Shown one piece after another: positions 1 to 8,408 of a stretch of DNA of 64,000 bases. Source of the stretch: an uncultured Spirochaetales bacterium (GTDB lineage Bacteria; Spirochaetota; Spirochaetia; Sphaerochaetales; Sphaerochaetaceae); assembly GCA_949299185.1 (NCBI GenBank), contig CASFZR010000006.1, positions 29,251 through 93,250 on the forward strand. The letters run 5' to 3'. Every line of letters starts with the position of its first letter. Position 1 is the first letter of the stretch. The notes under the pieces are model-generated. The model did no database searches. It had not been told where the DNA came from and worked only from the letters and a program-made list of their open reading frames with translations. The position numbers and the translations under genes are program-made.

Positions 1-468
1 AAGCGTGAGAAGCTGATGGTGACGATACCTGCCGGCGTGGATAACGGCGCCCGCCTCACGCTTCGTGGAAAGGGCGATGAGGGGACCAATGGCGGTCCTG
101 CCGGGGATCTTGTGCTGTTCATATCGGTGCGCCCGGACAGATACTTCGTCCGCGAGGGGCAGGATGTCTACCTGCAGGTGCCTATCTCGATGGCTCAGGC
201 CACGCTGGGCGCCTCCATATTCGTGCCTACCATCGATGGCTCAGACGTCTCTGTCGAGATTCCCTCCGGCATACAGTCTGGGACGATGCTGAGACTGAAG
301 GGCAAGGGGGTTCCCGTACTCAATGGCAAGGGCTGTGGTGATATGTACCTGAGGATCGTCGTGGAGATTCCCAAGCGCCTCTCGATGAAGGCTAAGGGAT
401 TGATGAAGGAGCTTGCCGCGGAACTCAAGGAGACCACGCGGCCGGAGCCTATGGAGTTCAGAGGCTGA
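1..468 (+). CDS. dnaJ: DnaJ chaperone, C-terminal fragment (5' end outside window)
   Basis: The frame is open from base 1 and gives 155 residues, the C-terminal substrate-binding part of the Hsp40 co-chaperone DnaJ, which delivers unfolded protein to DnaK. Visible hallmarks are the end of CTD1 (IPAGVDNGARLTLRGKGDEG), the GDLVLFISV strand, CTD2 (MAQATLGASIFVPTIDG) and the closing GDMYLRIVVEIPK segment before the dimerisation helix. The J domain and zinc fingers must lie upstream. The stop TGA overlaps the next start (TGATG), so translational coupling to rlmB is likely. Family identity is secure; a CbpA-type paralogue cannot be excluded without the N-terminus. Confidence 0.9.
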   Translation, partial: KREKLMVTIPAGVDNGARLTLRGKGDEGTNGGPAGDLVLFISVRPDRYFVREGQDVYLQVPISMAQATLGASIFVPTIDGSDVSVEIPSGIQSGTMLRLKGKGVPVLNGKGCGDMYLRIVVEIPKRLSMKAKGLMKELAAELKETTRPEPMEFRG

Positions 469-1208
469 TGGGTGAGAAGATCTACGGGCATCATGCCATA
501 GAGGAGGCCTTGAAGAAGGCCGGGATGGGGTCGACGCTCTTCGTGGAGAGGGGCAGGAGCGAGAAGCTCGATAATCTTATACGTGAGGCGCGCCTGACGG
601 GCAAGGTCGCGGTAAAGAAGGTCTCACGCGATGAGCTCTCAAGGATGCTTCCGGGGGCTGACCTGCGGGGAGCCCTGCTGGATATGGGCGGTCCGAGGCG
701 CGGGGCCTCAAGGCTTCAGGAGATCGGGGTGGAGGAGTTTTGCTCCTCGCTTCCAGAGGAGGCTGGGGCGCTGGTGCTTATCCTTGATGGGATCACCGAT
801 CCGCATAACCTCGGGGCGATCCTTCGCTCTGCGGATCAGTTCGGCGTCTCCTTGGTGATCATCCCTGAGCGTCGTTCGGTACAGGCCAACGAGACTGTCG
901 TCAAGGTCTCCTCAGGAGCCGCGCAGTATGTGCCTATATCGGTGGTGACGAATCTCTCAAGGGCCATAGCCACGCTCAAGGATAACGGGTTCTGGATCTA
1001 TGGTGCCGATATGGCGGGAGAGTCCTCATATACCATCGATTTCGCGAGGCGTACCGCGATCGTCATGGGCAGCGAGGGCGATGGGATATCGCAGCTGGTG
1101 AGGAAGAACTGCGATCATATCGTCTCGATACCGATGCGAGGCCATATAGACTCGCTCAATGTGTCGGTAGCTGCCGGTATCCTTCTCTATGAGTTCAGGA
1201 GATCCTGA
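468..1208 (+). CDS. rlmB: 23S rRNA 2'-O-ribose methyltransferase RlmB (SpoU/TrmH family)
   Basis: A 246-residue SPOUT enzyme that by family methylates the 2'-OH of a 23S rRNA guanosine using AdoMet. An N-terminal substrate-binding domain (GHHAIEEAL at the start) precedes the knotted methyltransferase domain. All three SpoU motifs are present: DPHNLGAILRSAD (motif 1), IVMGSEGDGIS (motif 2) and IPMRGHIDSLNVSVAAGI (motif 3). The length is normal for RlmB. The start codon overlaps the dnaJ stop. Other TrmH-family rRNA or tRNA 2'-O-methyltransferases are the only realistic alternative. Confidence 0.92.
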   Translation: MGEKIYGHHAIEEALKKAGMGSTLFVERGRSEKLDNLIREARLTGKVAVKKVSRDELSRMLPGADLRGALLDMGGPRRGASRLQEIGVEEFCSSLPEEAGALVLILDGITDPHNLGAILRSADQFGVSLVIIPERRSVQANETVVKVSSGAAQYVPISVVTNLSRAIATLKDNGFWIYGADMAGESSYTIDFARRTAIVMGSEGDGISQLVRKNCDHIVSIPMRGHIDSLNVSVAAGILLYEFRRS

Positions 1209-2471
1209 TCATTCGAAGTAGGCGTTTCCTATATCCTCCCTGTACCAGAGGTCGCGGAACGCCTTTTTCCTTATGAGATCGTAAGCGTTCTTGTTGGCTT
1301 CCTGGAGGTTGGCTCCCTTGCCGACGACGGTTATGTTCCTGCCGCCGGTGGTGATGGCCCTGCCTTCATCACTCTCCTGTATCGCGCCTATGAATACGTT
1401 TGGCGTATCTGACAGCGGTTCCATGAGCCTTGCCGAGAGCCCGGTGACCTCCCTGCCGATCAGCGGATGGAGGGGATAGCCCTCCGAGGCAAGCACGACG
1501 GCGACGGCGCATTTGTCGGAGACCGACAGCTCCATCGTTCCTATCCTGTCATCCCTCATGGCATACAGCAGCGAGATGATATCCGTATCGATAAGCGGTA
1601 CCATCGCCTGCGTGGCGGGGTCATTGAGCCTCACATGGTAGTCGACGAGGTATGGCTCCTCATTGTTCCTGATCATCATGGAGAGGGTAAGCACGCCTTT
1701 GTACGACAGCTGCTCGACCTGCATCCCATAGAGCGTGGGGTCGATGATCCTCTCCCTTATCTTGTCCTTCAGCCTCTCGAGCATCGGTACGGGACAGATC
1801 GCTCCCATGCCTCCTGTCGGAGTCTGGTCATCCGCGCTCTTCTTCATATAGTCGCTCGTGACTGGAAGCGCGAGATAGCCATTCCTGTCCACAAGCAGGG
1901 TGCATGTCGCGGGAACGCCATCAAGGCACTCCTCGAGAAGCACGTCTCCCTTCGGGAACAGCGTCTCCGCGAATCTCATCAATGCCGCGGTGTCGCTGGA
2001 TGAGAGCATTATGCGCGATGGCGCGACAGAGTTGCTCTTTATGATGAATGTCTCGCCCTTATGCCTCTCAAGGTACTTCCTGAGGCTTTCCTTATCGGAG
2101 AAGAATGAGCCGCGTGGGACAGGGATGTTATGCCTGGTGGAGAAGGCGCGCGAGAAGGCCCTGTTGCCTTCGAGCTTCAGGGATCCTGATGGGGCTCCGA
2201 ATGTCTCGATTCCACGGTCCGTGAGGTATTTCACGACGCCTGTGAACAGCGGTGTCTCCGTGCCGATGAAGACGAAGTCTATCCTGTTATCGACACATGC
2301 CTGATAGACATCCCCTGGGTCTGCGATATTCACCGACGGAAGATTCGTCGCGAACTTAGCCGTCGCGAGATTGCCAGGCGCGACGAAGAGCGCTGAAAGG
2401 AAACAGCTCTTGCTGAACCACCAGGCGACAGCATGATCCTTCGCGCCGGATCCCAATAGCAGAACGCGCAT
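1209..2471 (-). CDS. PurD-like ATP-grasp protein (phosphoribosylamine-glycine ligase family, degenerate motifs)
   Basis: A 420-residue protein collinear with GAR synthetase: N-terminal MRVLLLGSGAKDHAVAW, then FVAPGN, LEGNRAFSRAF, PTGGMGAICPVP and a C-terminal GGRNITVVGKGANLQEA. I chose the ATG at 2471 because AAAGGAGGAG lies just upstream. Key PurD features are altered: the glycine-rich ATP-grasp loop (usually KADGLAAGKGV) reads KSNSVAPSRIM, and the metal-binding motif (usually E-N-x-R-F-G-D-P-E) reads DYHVRLNDPATQ, losing the second acidic ligand. It may be a diverged ligase with another substrate or an inactive paralogue. Convergent with rlmB. A possible promoter is TTGATT-17 bp-TAGCGT (minus strand). 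Confidence 0.75.
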   Translation of the reverse strand: MRVLLLGSGAKDHAVAWWFSKSCFLSALFVAPGNLATAKFATNLPSVNIADPGDVYQACVDNRIDFVFIGTETPLFTGVVKYLTDRGIETFGAPSGSLKLEGNRAFSRAFSTRHNIPVPRGSFFSDKESLRKYLERHKGETFIIKSNSVAPSRIMLSSSDTAALMRFAETLFPKGDVLLEECLDGVPATCTLLVDRNGYLALPVTSDYMKKSADDQTPTGGMGAICPVPMLERLKDKIRERIIDPTLYGMQVEQLSYKGVLTLSMMIRNNEEPYLVDYHVRLNDPATQAMVPLIDTDIISLLYAMRDDRIGTMELSVSDKCAVAVVLASEGYPLHPLIGREVTGLSARLMEPLSDTPNVFIGAIQESDEGRAITTGGRNITVVGKGANLQEANKNAYDLIRKKAFRDLWYREDIGNAYFE

Positions 2472-2576
2472 ACACTCCTCCTTTGGAATAAACGCTAACA
2501 CACCGAAATTGGAAAATCAAAGGAAATCGCAGGGGGAGGAGGGACTGGGATCGATCATGCATATGAGCGCTTCATC

Positions 2577-2606
2577 ATTCATCGGAGATAAATCATCATT
2601 CATCGG
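2577..2606 (+). promoter_or_regulatory. Tandem direct repeat upstream of operon A (putative activator site)
   Basis: ATTCATCGG occurs at 2577-2585 and again at 2598-2606, start to start 21 bp. The intervening 12 bases (AGATAAATCATC) closely resemble those in the equivalent element at 10522-10551. The element lies 65 bp upstream of the STAS start codon. Two helical turns between repeats is typical of a dimeric regulator binding one DNA face. Function is inferred; the repeat itself is exact. Confidence 0.6.
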
Positions 2607-2670
2607 ACATTGATTGCCTCTGGATATCCTTGGGCGTAGGATAAGCCTCGTTGCCAAAGGAGGCTGATGT

Positions 2671-2967
2671 ATGACTATAGACAAGAAGCACGATGGTTCT
2701 TCATTCTTCCTCACGGTTTCAGGCCGGGTAGATACCCTCACGGCGCCAGAGCTGGACAAGGCCATCAAGGAAGGGCTTGGTACCTCATCCGCGCTCGTGA
2801 TCGATTTCTCCGATCTCGACTATATCTCGTCAGCTGGCCTGAGGGTGCTTCTCTCTGCTCAGAAGGTCATGAATAAGCAGGGGACGATGACGATAAGGAA
2901 CGTGAAGCCTGCCGTCATGGACGTCTTTGAGGTCACAGGCTTCTCCAGCATCCTTACGATCGAGTGA
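2671..2967 (+). CDS. STAS-domain anti-sigma factor antagonist (SpoIIAA/RsbV type)
   Basis: A 98-residue single-domain STAS protein. The segment LVIDFSDLDYISSAGLRVLL is the conserved phospho-acceptor loop; Ser53 aligns with SpoIIAA Ser58, the residue phosphorylated by SpoIIAB. The ribosome site AAAGGAGG fixes the start. In known partner-switching systems, the unphosphorylated STAS protein binds a HATPase kinase partner and a PP2C phosphatase restores it. It is the only free-standing STAS protein in the two operons, which otherwise encode four HATPase-type domains and two PP2C domains. It is therefore the obvious shared partner. First gene of operon A. Confidence 0.9.
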   Translation: MTIDKKHDGSSFFLTVSGRVDTLTAPELDKAIKEGLGTSSALVIDFSDLDYISSAGLRVLLSAQKVMNKQGTMTIRNVKPAVMDVFEVTGFSSILTIE

Positions 2968-2991
2968 TGAAAGGCCGCGGGATGGTGGCAG

Positions 2992-4734
2992 ATGAGCGCT
3001 GAGCTTACGCAGCTGCGGCAGGATGAGCTGTTCCTGCGAAAGGCCTTCCATAGGAGCCTCCTTCCCTGCATCCTCTCTATCCTCAGCGGTAATATAAACA
3101 TACTTGTCGATGGAATCCTCGTCGGACAGCGTATCGGTACCGATGGACTCTCCGCGATAAGCCTCTGCGTGCCTGTCTATCTGATGCTTTGCGTGATAGG
3201 CTCATTCATCGTCTCGGGAACGGCTATACAGGCATCAAAGGCCATAGGCCGCCAGGATGGGGTTATGGGGCAGAGGCTCTATGCCACATCCGTATGGCTG
3301 TGCGTTGCAGCCTCGGCCTTGGTGACGGTCATCGGGCTTGCCTTATGCCATCCGCTCTCCGTGATGCTGTGCGGAGATGAGTCCGGCCTGATCCCGCTTG
3401 TGTATGGCTATGCCTCAGTGACCATCATAGGGGCCCTGCCGAAGATACTGGTGTATGTTCCTTTCTGGTTCCTGCGGATGGATGGCCGTGCCAGCCTCGT
3501 TACATGGATGATGCTCGTGATGGGGGGAGGGAACGCGATCCTCGACTACATCTTCCTCTATCCGCTGGGCATGGGGATAGAAGGCGCGGCATGGGCCAGC
3601 GTGATATCCACAGCACTGGCCTGCATCATAGGCTTCGTATGGCTTTCGGACAGACGGAGCGGCTTTCACCTGGGACGCGCCATGATACGCCAGGCTGAGG
3701 AGTGGAAGGCCATCGCGATCGATGGTAGCCCTTCAGCCTTGAACAATCTCTTCCAGACGCTTCGCCTCCTGGTCGTGAATGCCATGCTTATGGATGCGGG
3801 CGGCAGCGCCCTTGTGGCTGTATTCACCGCGGTCAACTGCATAAGCGCCTTCTCCCTTGCGGTAACGGATGGGGTGACCCAGGCAGCGTCGCCGATGCTC
3901 GGGATCTATAGCGGTGAGCGTGATAACGGCAGCACCGTACTGCTTGTGAGGCGCGAATGGCGTACAGGCGTCATCTGCTCCGCCATATTCTCTGTTGCCA
4001 TCATCGCGCTTTCCGATGTCATATCATCACTATATGGGCTTGATGTATCGCTGTATCCTGCGATGGCCTGTCTTTCGCTTGGCATGTTCCCTGGGCTTCT
4101 CTGCAGCATCCTCTCAGTCCATTACAATATCTCAGGACATGCAGGGCTTGCTAATCTGATCATATTCTCCAGGACGTTCCTGATGGCGGGTCTCTCGCTC
4201 CTAGCGGCGCTGCGGCTGGGCCTTTCGCCATGGCTGTTCCTATTCCTAAGCGAGGTGCTTACCGTCATCATCTGGGTCATCGTGTCAGGCATCTACCATC
4301 GCCTTCATCCGATCTGTACCCGATTCCTTCTCCTTGACCGCTCGCTTGAGAGGGAAGGAAGCGTGCTGAACTTCTCAGTGGCGGGCAGCGTCGAGGAGAT
4401 CTGCACCACCAGTGAGAGGCTTTCCGGCTTCTGCACGGAGATAGGCATGGGTGACAGGGAATCCATGAGCCTTGGACTGGCCGTGGAGGAGATCATGACG
4501 CTGATAGTAGGGATGAATGATGGTGTACCTGTGCGTTTTGACGTGAGGATGTTCTCCGTTCATGACGTCATAGGACTGCGTGTGCGCTATGGAGGCATCG
4601 AATTCAATCCATTCTCACCTAATCACGGCAAGGAAGATGATCTTTATCTTGGGGCTGAGCTTATCTCTGGGATAGCCGAGCATGTGCTTTATCAGCGTAC
4701 GTTCGGCGTGAATACCGTCCAGATACTGCTTTGA
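2992..4734 (+). CDS. MATE-family membrane transporter with C-terminal degenerate HATPase (RsbW-like) domain
   Basis: Residues about 20-440 form a multi-helix MATE-type exporter; the N-terminus has the typical SLLPCILSILSGNINILVDG helix. Residues about 455-580 resemble an RsbW/SpoIIAB-type HATPase: GLAVEEIMTLIVGM corresponds to the N-box helix, VRYGGIEFNPF to the G1 box and LGAELISGIAEHVLY to the G2 region. The N-box asparagine is replaced (EEIMTL) and the G1 aspartate is lost (YGG), so ATP binding is doubtful. MATE proteins usually end near residue 450; this is a fusion. It follows the STAS gene by 24 bp. I infer gating by STAS binding. The transported substrate is unknown. Confidence 0.82.
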   Translation: MSAELTQLRQDELFLRKAFHRSLLPCILSILSGNINILVDGILVGQRIGTDGLSAISLCVPVYLMLCVIGSFIVSGTAIQASKAIGRQDGVMGQRLYATSVWLCVAASALVTVIGLALCHPLSVMLCGDESGLIPLVYGYASVTIIGALPKILVYVPFWFLRMDGRASLVTWMMLVMGGGNAILDYIFLYPLGMGIEGAAWASVISTALACIIGFVWLSDRRSGFHLGRAMIRQAEEWKAIAIDGSPSALNNLFQTLRLLVVNAMLMDAGGSALVAVFTAVNCISAFSLAVTDGVTQAASPMLGIYSGERDNGSTVLLVRREWRTGVICSAIFSVAIIALSDVISSLYGLDVSLYPAMACLSLGMFPGLLCSILSVHYNISGHAGLANLIIFSRTFLMAGLSLLAALRLGLSPWLFLFLSEVLTVIIWVIVSGIYHRLHPICTRFLLLDRSLEREGSVLNFSVAGSVEEICTTSERLSGFCTEIGMGDRESMSLGLAVEEIMTLIVGMNDGVPVRFDVRMFSVHDVIGLRVRYGGIEFNPFSPNHGKEDDLYLGAELISGIAEHVLYQRTFGVNTVQILL

Positions 4735-4743
4735 GGGTAGCGT

Positions 4744-6405
4744 ATGGATCGTAAGGCTATTGGACGGAAGGCACTGGGGGATCTTAGGCGGGACGCAGAA
4801 GCGGCCTCTGCTGTTCAGCGCCACGAGCTGCTTTCGATCCTCTCTGGGAATAAGGAGACGGAGTATGGCAGGCGCTACGGATTCTCAGGCATCGAGAGCG
4901 TGGAAGCGTTCCAGTCGATGGTGCCTATGACCACATATGAGGATTACCAGGGATATATAGACAGGATGATAGCCGGAGAGAGGGGAGTCCTGACGGCATC
5001 GGATCCTGTTTATTACGCCATAACATCCGGCAGTACCGATACGCCGAAATATGTCCCGGTGACTGAACGTGATATGCGCGTTCATCTCGATTTCATCCAT
5101 TCAGGTATCATGGGGATGGTCGATGAGTACTTCGCCTCCTCATGCCCCGATATCCTCTCCCGCAAGGTCTTCCAGGTAGGTGAGTTCGCCAGGACGGCGC
5201 TTCCATCCGGGGTCATGTGCGGGGTGCGTTCCGCTTCGCTATACCAATGGCTAGACAGGGATGGCTCGTTCGATGCCTCTCCGTTCTGCGTGCCCAAGGA
5301 TGTCCTCTTTCCCGATGAGCTTGAGGATCTTACCTATGTGAAGGTACGCTTTGCGCTCGCCGAGCGTCATCTTTCCTCGATACACAGCGTGTTCCTGCAT
5401 CGCATCGTAAGTGCCCTGGATTACATCAGGAATAACTGGTCGCTTCTCCTTCGCGATATGGAGATGGGGGATATCGATCCAGCCATACAGCTTTCCTCGC
5501 GCTGGCGTGAAAGGCTCAGGACCTGGCTTCCTCCCGATCCGGAGAGGGCTGTAGAGCTTAGGGCTCTGAGGATAGATGAGGATGCCTCTGATATGATCCG
5601 GAGGATATGGCCGGAGATGCGGTATCTCATTGCCATAGGGGGTAGGAGCTTTCCTGTCTATGAGGAGGCGATCGCCTATTATGGGCCAGATATTCCGATA
5701 CATCATTTCATCTATGGCGCCTCCGAGGGCTTCCTGAGCATCGCCAACGGGGTGGGGCGCTCGGATGAGTATATCCTCATACCTGCCGCTGGATTCTTCG
5801 AGTTCATCCCCGCAGAGGGAGGTGGTCGCCCATTGGTCGTCGGCGAGCTTGAGAAAGGGGGACGCTATGAGCTTGTGTTCACGAATCATTCCGGGCTTTA
5901 CCGCTATAGGATGCGTGATGTGCTGGAAGTCGTAGGCTTTCTGGGCGAGACGCCTGTGATAAGGTTCTGCTATCGGGTGAACCAGATGCTGAACGTGGCT
6001 GATGAGAAGGTTGACTCCGAGCAGCTTGGAACGGCGATGCGTCTCTTCAGCGAGCGTATGGGTATCCCGCAGCCGCGCTTCTGCTTCGATGAGGATTTCT
6101 CCGAAAGGCCGGGGCGGTATATCGCGTATATCGAGGGAAAGAAATTGTACGATGCGGATAGGGTATTGGATGAATGTCTATCACACGCAAGCTATGGATA
6201 CAGCGGCTGTAGGCTTATGGGGGATATCTCCATGCCGCATGTACGGTTCCTCCCTGAAGGCACTTTCAGGCGCTATGAGGATGGCGTTGCCAGCACGGGA
6301 AGGGCCATGGCGCAGTACAAGCCGGCGATGATGCTGCGTAAGGATGAGATGAGATCCTTCCTAGCAGCCGAGGCGGGCAGATGGGAGAAGGAGGAAGGAT
6401 TATGA
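4744..6405 (+). CDS. GH3-family acyl-adenylate/amido synthetase-like protein
   Basis: A 553-residue member of the GH3 branch of adenylate-forming enzymes. ATP-binding motifs are visible: YYAITSGSTDTPKYVPVT, YGASEGF and YRYRMRDVLEVVGF. Plant GH3 proteins adenylate carboxylates and join them to amino acids; substrates of bacterial members are mostly unknown. It sits between the MATE-HATPase gene and the phosphatase gene, separated by 9 bp upstream and overlapping the next start by 4 bp (ATGA), so it belongs to the same transcript. It might make or modify a small molecule handled by the neighbouring transporter; this is inference. Confidence 0.85.
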   Translation: MDRKAIGRKALGDLRRDAEAASAVQRHELLSILSGNKETEYGRRYGFSGIESVEAFQSMVPMTTYEDYQGYIDRMIAGERGVLTASDPVYYAITSGSTDTPKYVPVTERDMRVHLDFIHSGIMGMVDEYFASSCPDILSRKVFQVGEFARTALPSGVMCGVRSASLYQWLDRDGSFDASPFCVPKDVLFPDELEDLTYVKVRFALAERHLSSIHSVFLHRIVSALDYIRNNWSLLLRDMEMGDIDPAIQLSSRWRERLRTWLPPDPERAVELRALRIDEDASDMIRRIWPEMRYLIAIGGRSFPVYEEAIAYYGPDIPIHHFIYGASEGFLSIANGVGRSDEYILIPAAGFFEFIPAEGGGRPLVVGELEKGGRYELVFTNHSGLYRYRMRDVLEVVGFLGETPVIRFCYRVNQMLNVADEKVDSEQLGTAMRLFSERMGIPQPRFCFDEDFSERPGRYIAYIEGKKLYDADRVLDECLSHASYGYSGCRLMGDISMPHVRFLPEGTFRRYEDGVASTGRAMAQYKPAMMLRKDEMRSFLAAEAGRWEKEEGL

Positions 6406-8408
6406 GGAAGATAGGTCTTTCTGCGAAGCTTATCGCAAGCGTGCTTATACTCAGCGTGCTGCTGTGCATAACGATAAGCTACATGGGATACCGCGAGTTC
6501 ACGACGGTGCTGGAGGATCAGTACAACCGTTCGGCATATGAGATAGCGGAGACGGTGAAGACCTATCTGAATCCAGATGATTTCGATAGATACCTCAGGA
6601 CGGGGGAGACGGATGAGGAGTACGACAGGATCGAGGCCCTCCTTGATTCCCTGGTGATATCTACCGATACCTATACCATCTACGTGACTGAGCTTTCCGA
6701 TGGGTACACGACAAGCACGTACATCTATGACGCCATCCATCCTGATACCGGCTTCTCCCGCTACGAGCTGGGCTATAAGGCCGAGGATATGGATCCGCAG
6801 TATCAGGAGGAGGTCGAGAGGATGATGACGACAGGGGAGCGTAGTGCCGTTTACTTCTACTCATATTCCGAAGCCTCAGGAGCTCACACCACGGCTGCGA
6901 TTCCGGTGGAGGATTCCTCTGGAGCCATCGTCGCGATGATCGGGGTGGAGAAGGCGATGACCGCTCTCAATAGCGCGCGTCTTACATACGTCCTGCATGT
7001 ATTCGAGGTTACGGCCGTCGCTGTCATCCTCTTCCTCATCATCTATATCTTCTTCCTCCGCCGTAGCGTCATAACCCCTATCCTGACGATAACGGAGGAG
7101 GCACAGCGCTTCGCGCAGGATAATGTCGAGCAGCTTGATGTGCTGGAACGCATACGTTCGAACGATGAGATAGGCATCCTTGCCTCGGTAATAGGCCAGA
7201 TGGAGACCGATATCGTGAGCTATGTGGAGAACCTGACTGCCATCACGGCCGAGAAGGAGAGGATAGGCGCGGAGCTTTCGGTCGCGACGCAGATCCAGGC
7301 AGATATGCTGCCTTCGGTCTTTCCCCCGTTCCCGGATCGCCATGAGTTCGATATCTATGCCTCGATGACGCCGGCGAAGGAGGTCGGCGGTGATTTCTAT
7401 GACTTCTTCCTCATAGACGACACGCATATAGCCCTGGTGATGGCTGATGTATCGGGCAAAGGCGTTCCTGCCGCGCTCTTCATGGTGATTGCCAAGACGA
7501 TGATAAAGAACCGGTGCCTGCTGGGGGAGGATCCCTCTACCGTACTCCATAACGTGAATGACCAGCTATGCGAGAACAATGAGGAGGGTATGTTCGTTAC
7601 CGTCTGGCTGGGCATCTATGATATCACCACGGGGCGTCTCGATTATGTCAACGCCGGCCATGAGTATCCTGCGGTGGCTAGGGCTGGCGAACCGTTCTCG
7701 CTGATAAAGGAGAAGCCTGATTTCGTCGTCGCGGGAATGGAAGGCCTGGGCTATCGTTCCCGTACGCTCCAGCTGTCGCCCGGTGATAGGCTCTTCCTGT
7801 ATACTGATGGCGTGCCGGAGGCTACCGATTGCTCCAGCACGCTCTTCGGAGAGGAAAGGATGGTCGAGGCTCTCAATGAAGGACGTGAGCTTGACGTGCA
7901 GGCATTGCTTGTGCATATGAAGGAGAGCGTGGATCGCTTCGTCGGGGATGCTGAGGCCTTTGATGATATAACGATGCTGGCGTTTGATGTAAGGTCATAT
8001 GCGGGGGAGGATGCTATGAGGCGCATAAGCGTCAACGCGGAGCTTGGAGAGCTGGAGGCCGTACTCTCATTCGTTGAGGAGGTCCTTGCCGAGGCTGGAG
8101 CCGATGAGGCCCTGGTATCTCAGGCAGGCGTGTGCATCGACGAGCTTTTCTCAAATATAGTGTTCTACAGCGGTGCCTCAGACGTCACTATCGAGTTCTG
8201 CCGTCACCCTTCCTCATACAGCTTCCGCATCATCGATGACGGGAGGATGTATGATCCTACCGCGGCAGCTGAGCCTGATACCACGCTCTCGGCAGAGGAT
8301 CGCGCGATCGGAGGGCTAGGCATCCATATAGTGCGTAAGTTCATGGATCGGATGTTATACGAGTATAAGGACGGGAGGAATATCGTAACGCTGGAGAAGT
8401 CTATCTAG
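6402..8408 (+). CDS. Membrane sensor SpoIIE-type PP2C phosphatase with C-terminal intact HATPase kinase domain
   Basis: A 668-residue protein starting at the ATG within the ATGA overlap, behind GGAGGAAGG. Order: TM helix (about 8-30), extracytoplasmic sensor region (about 31-198), TM helix (about 200-222), HAMP-like linker, PP2C domain (EVGGDFYDFF, MADVSGKGVPAALFM, DGVPEATD, DDITMLAF) and, from about residue 540, a full RsbW-type HATPase. The HATPase retains the N-box (CIDELFSNIVFYSG), G1 (IIDDGRMYDP) and G2 (GGLGIHIVRKF). It is thus a likely bifunctional STAS kinase/phosphatase driven by an external signal, and the only HATPase in the two operons with all ATP-binding motifs. Ends convergent with dusB. 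Confidence 0.9.
   Translation: MRKIGLSAKLIASVLILSVLLCITISYMGYREFTTVLEDQYNRSAYEIAETVKTYLNPDDFDRYLRTGETDEEYDRIEALLDSLVISTDTYTIYVTELSDGYTTSTYIYDAIHPDTGFSRYELGYKAEDMDPQYQEEVERMMTTGERSAVYFYSYSEASGAHTTAAIPVEDSSGAIVAMIGVEKAMTALNSARLTYVLHVFEVTAVAVILFLIIYIFFLRRSVITPILTITEEAQRFAQDNVEQLDVLERIRSNDEIGILASVIGQMETDIVSYVENLTAITAEKERIGAELSVATQIQADMLPSVFPPFPDRHEFDIYASMTPAKEVGGDFYDFFLIDDTHIALVMADVSGKGVPAALFMVIAKTMIKNRCLLGEDPSTVLHNVNDQLCENNEEGMFVTVWLGIYDITTGRLDYVNAGHEYPAVARAGEPFSLIKEKPDFVVAGMEGLGYRSRTLQLSPGDRLFLYTDGVPEATDCSSTLFGEERMVEALNEGRELDVQALLVHMKESVDRFVGDAEAFDDITMLAFDVRSYAGEDAMRRISVNAELGELEAVLSFVEEVLAEAGADEALVSQAGVCIDELFSNIVFYSGASDVTIEFCRHPSSYSFRIIDDGRMYDPTAAAEPDTTLSAEDRAIGGLGIHIVRKFMDRMLYEYKDGRNIVTLEKSI

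Noticed and set aside
1467-2304. Long open frames opposite the PurD-like gene
   Set aside because: They are antisense shadows produced by codon bias; no family motifs or ribosome sites.
5251-5889. 212-codon open frame antisense to the GH3 gene
   Set aside because: The GH3 gene on the other strand carries clear family motifs; this frame has none.
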